Part shown: one piece after another, positions 63,722 through 64,000 of the stretch
Numbering within the stretch: position 1 is the stretch's first letter
Layout: the number at the start of each line of letters is the position of its first letter
DNA from: JBKHYJ01 sp046565505
GTDB lineage: Bacteria; Acidobacteriota; Blastocatellia; UBA7656
Direction: 5' to 3'
DNA length: 64,000 bases
NCBI GenBank assembly: GCA_046565505.1
Contig: JBKHYJ010000028.1
Location: forward strand, 1 to 64,000
The notes under the pieces: model-generated
Databases searched by the model: none
What the model saw: only the letters and a program-made list of their open reading frames with translations
Told to the model about the DNA's origin: nothing
Made by a program: the position numbers and the translations under genes

Positions 63722-64000
63722 ATGTCAGAAGCTCACAGAGAGAGTAGATTGACCTTCAGAAAATTGGCGCAGCGAATAAGAGTGCCCGCCGGGTTCGTGC
63801 TCGCCCCGCTGTTGCTCGTCTCGGCCCAACCGAGCGTCGTTTCAATAGCCCTAGGGGCCGCCGTCTCGACCACCGGCTTGGCGATCCGCGCCTGGGCGTC
63901 CGGGTATCTAAGGAAGAACCAGGAGCTGACGACGACCGGCCCCTACGCCCGTACACGCAACCCACTTTACCTGGGCACATTCGTCCTCGGAACAGGCATA
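63722..64000 (+). CDS. Isoprenylcysteine carboxyl methyltransferase-like protein (partial)
   Basis: First 93 codons of a membrane methyltransferase, cut by the window end. Two helices are visible (FVLAPLLLVSAQPSVVSIA and GAAVSTTGLAIRAWASG), then the family motif TTTGPYARTRNPLYLG of the ICMT/PEMT-like superfamily. It methylates a small or lipid substrate with SAM. ATG 63722. Direction and frame are clear; the rest cannot be seen. Confidence 0.8.
   Translation, partial: MSEAHRESRLTFRKLAQRIRVPAGFVLAPLLLVSAQPSVVSIALGAAVSTTGLAIRAWASGYLRKNQELTTTGPYARTRNPLYLGTFVLGTGI

Overview
High-GC bacterial chromosome segment, most likely from an Acidobacteriota of the Blastocatellia/Pyrinomonadaceae type. This assignment is an inference from gene content: a DUF1800/DUF1501 pair, a carboxypeptidase-regulatory-like secreted protein, a membrane pyrophosphatase, a NuoBCD fusion and an iron-sulfur/NrfD fusion. 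No rRNA, recognisable tRNA, CRISPR array, prophage or intact insertion sequence was seen. The window is ordinary, densely packed chromosome. The last gene is cut by the right edge.

Layout. 0-6.6 kb: purine-type permease, two small proteins, sucD, a short-chain dehydrogenase, a small tyrosine phosphatase and two unknowns. 7-10.5 kb: a secreted DUF1800-DUF1501 operon on the minus strand with a terminator. 10.8-17 kb: a lipocalin-like protein, then a plus-strand run of CYTH protein, sugar nucleotidyltransferase, M61 peptidase and AmgK-like sugar kinase, which looks like cell-wall sugar salvage. 17-25.5 kb: citrate synthase, SAM hydrolase, Nudix hydrolase, thioesterase, HDAC-like deacetylase, homoserine dehydrogenase, rsmD. 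25.5-32.6 kb: hppA behind a candidate leader of about 440 nt, several small membrane or secreted proteins, cysteine dioxygenase. 32.7-38.9 kb: an FeS-NrfD fusion with a cytoplasmic molybdopterin oxidoreductase, then trkA and a response regulator. 38.9-45.8 kb: a membrane amidotransferase-like protein, an FHA-GGDEF cyclase, ribA, unknowns, two ferredoxins. 46-53.9 kb: aspA and the peripheral arm of complex I (nuoBCD, E, F, G, I) without membrane-arm genes. 54-64 kb: a PDZ/7TM/GAF/PP2C phosphatase, a subtilisin-like protease, rseP-dxr, waaC and the start of an isoprenylcysteine-methyltransferase-like gene.

Working together. Citrate synthase, succinyl-CoA ligase alpha, AspA (aspartate to fumarate) and the NADH-side complex I modules feed an aerobic-style respiratory chain. 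The Mo/FeS/NrfD enzyme adds a second quinone-linked redox module of unknown substrate. hppA would recover pyrophosphate energy. Dxr, WaaC and the AmgK/nucleotidyltransferase pair serve the cell envelope. Several genes have promoters that end almost at the start codon (rsmD at 24933, 44752, 20057, 37303), suggesting leaderless or near-leaderless mRNAs. Several starts are TTG with strong Shine-Dalgarno sequences (sucD, rseP, a ferredoxin, the 57337 gene). All functions are read from motifs by eye; no database search was run.
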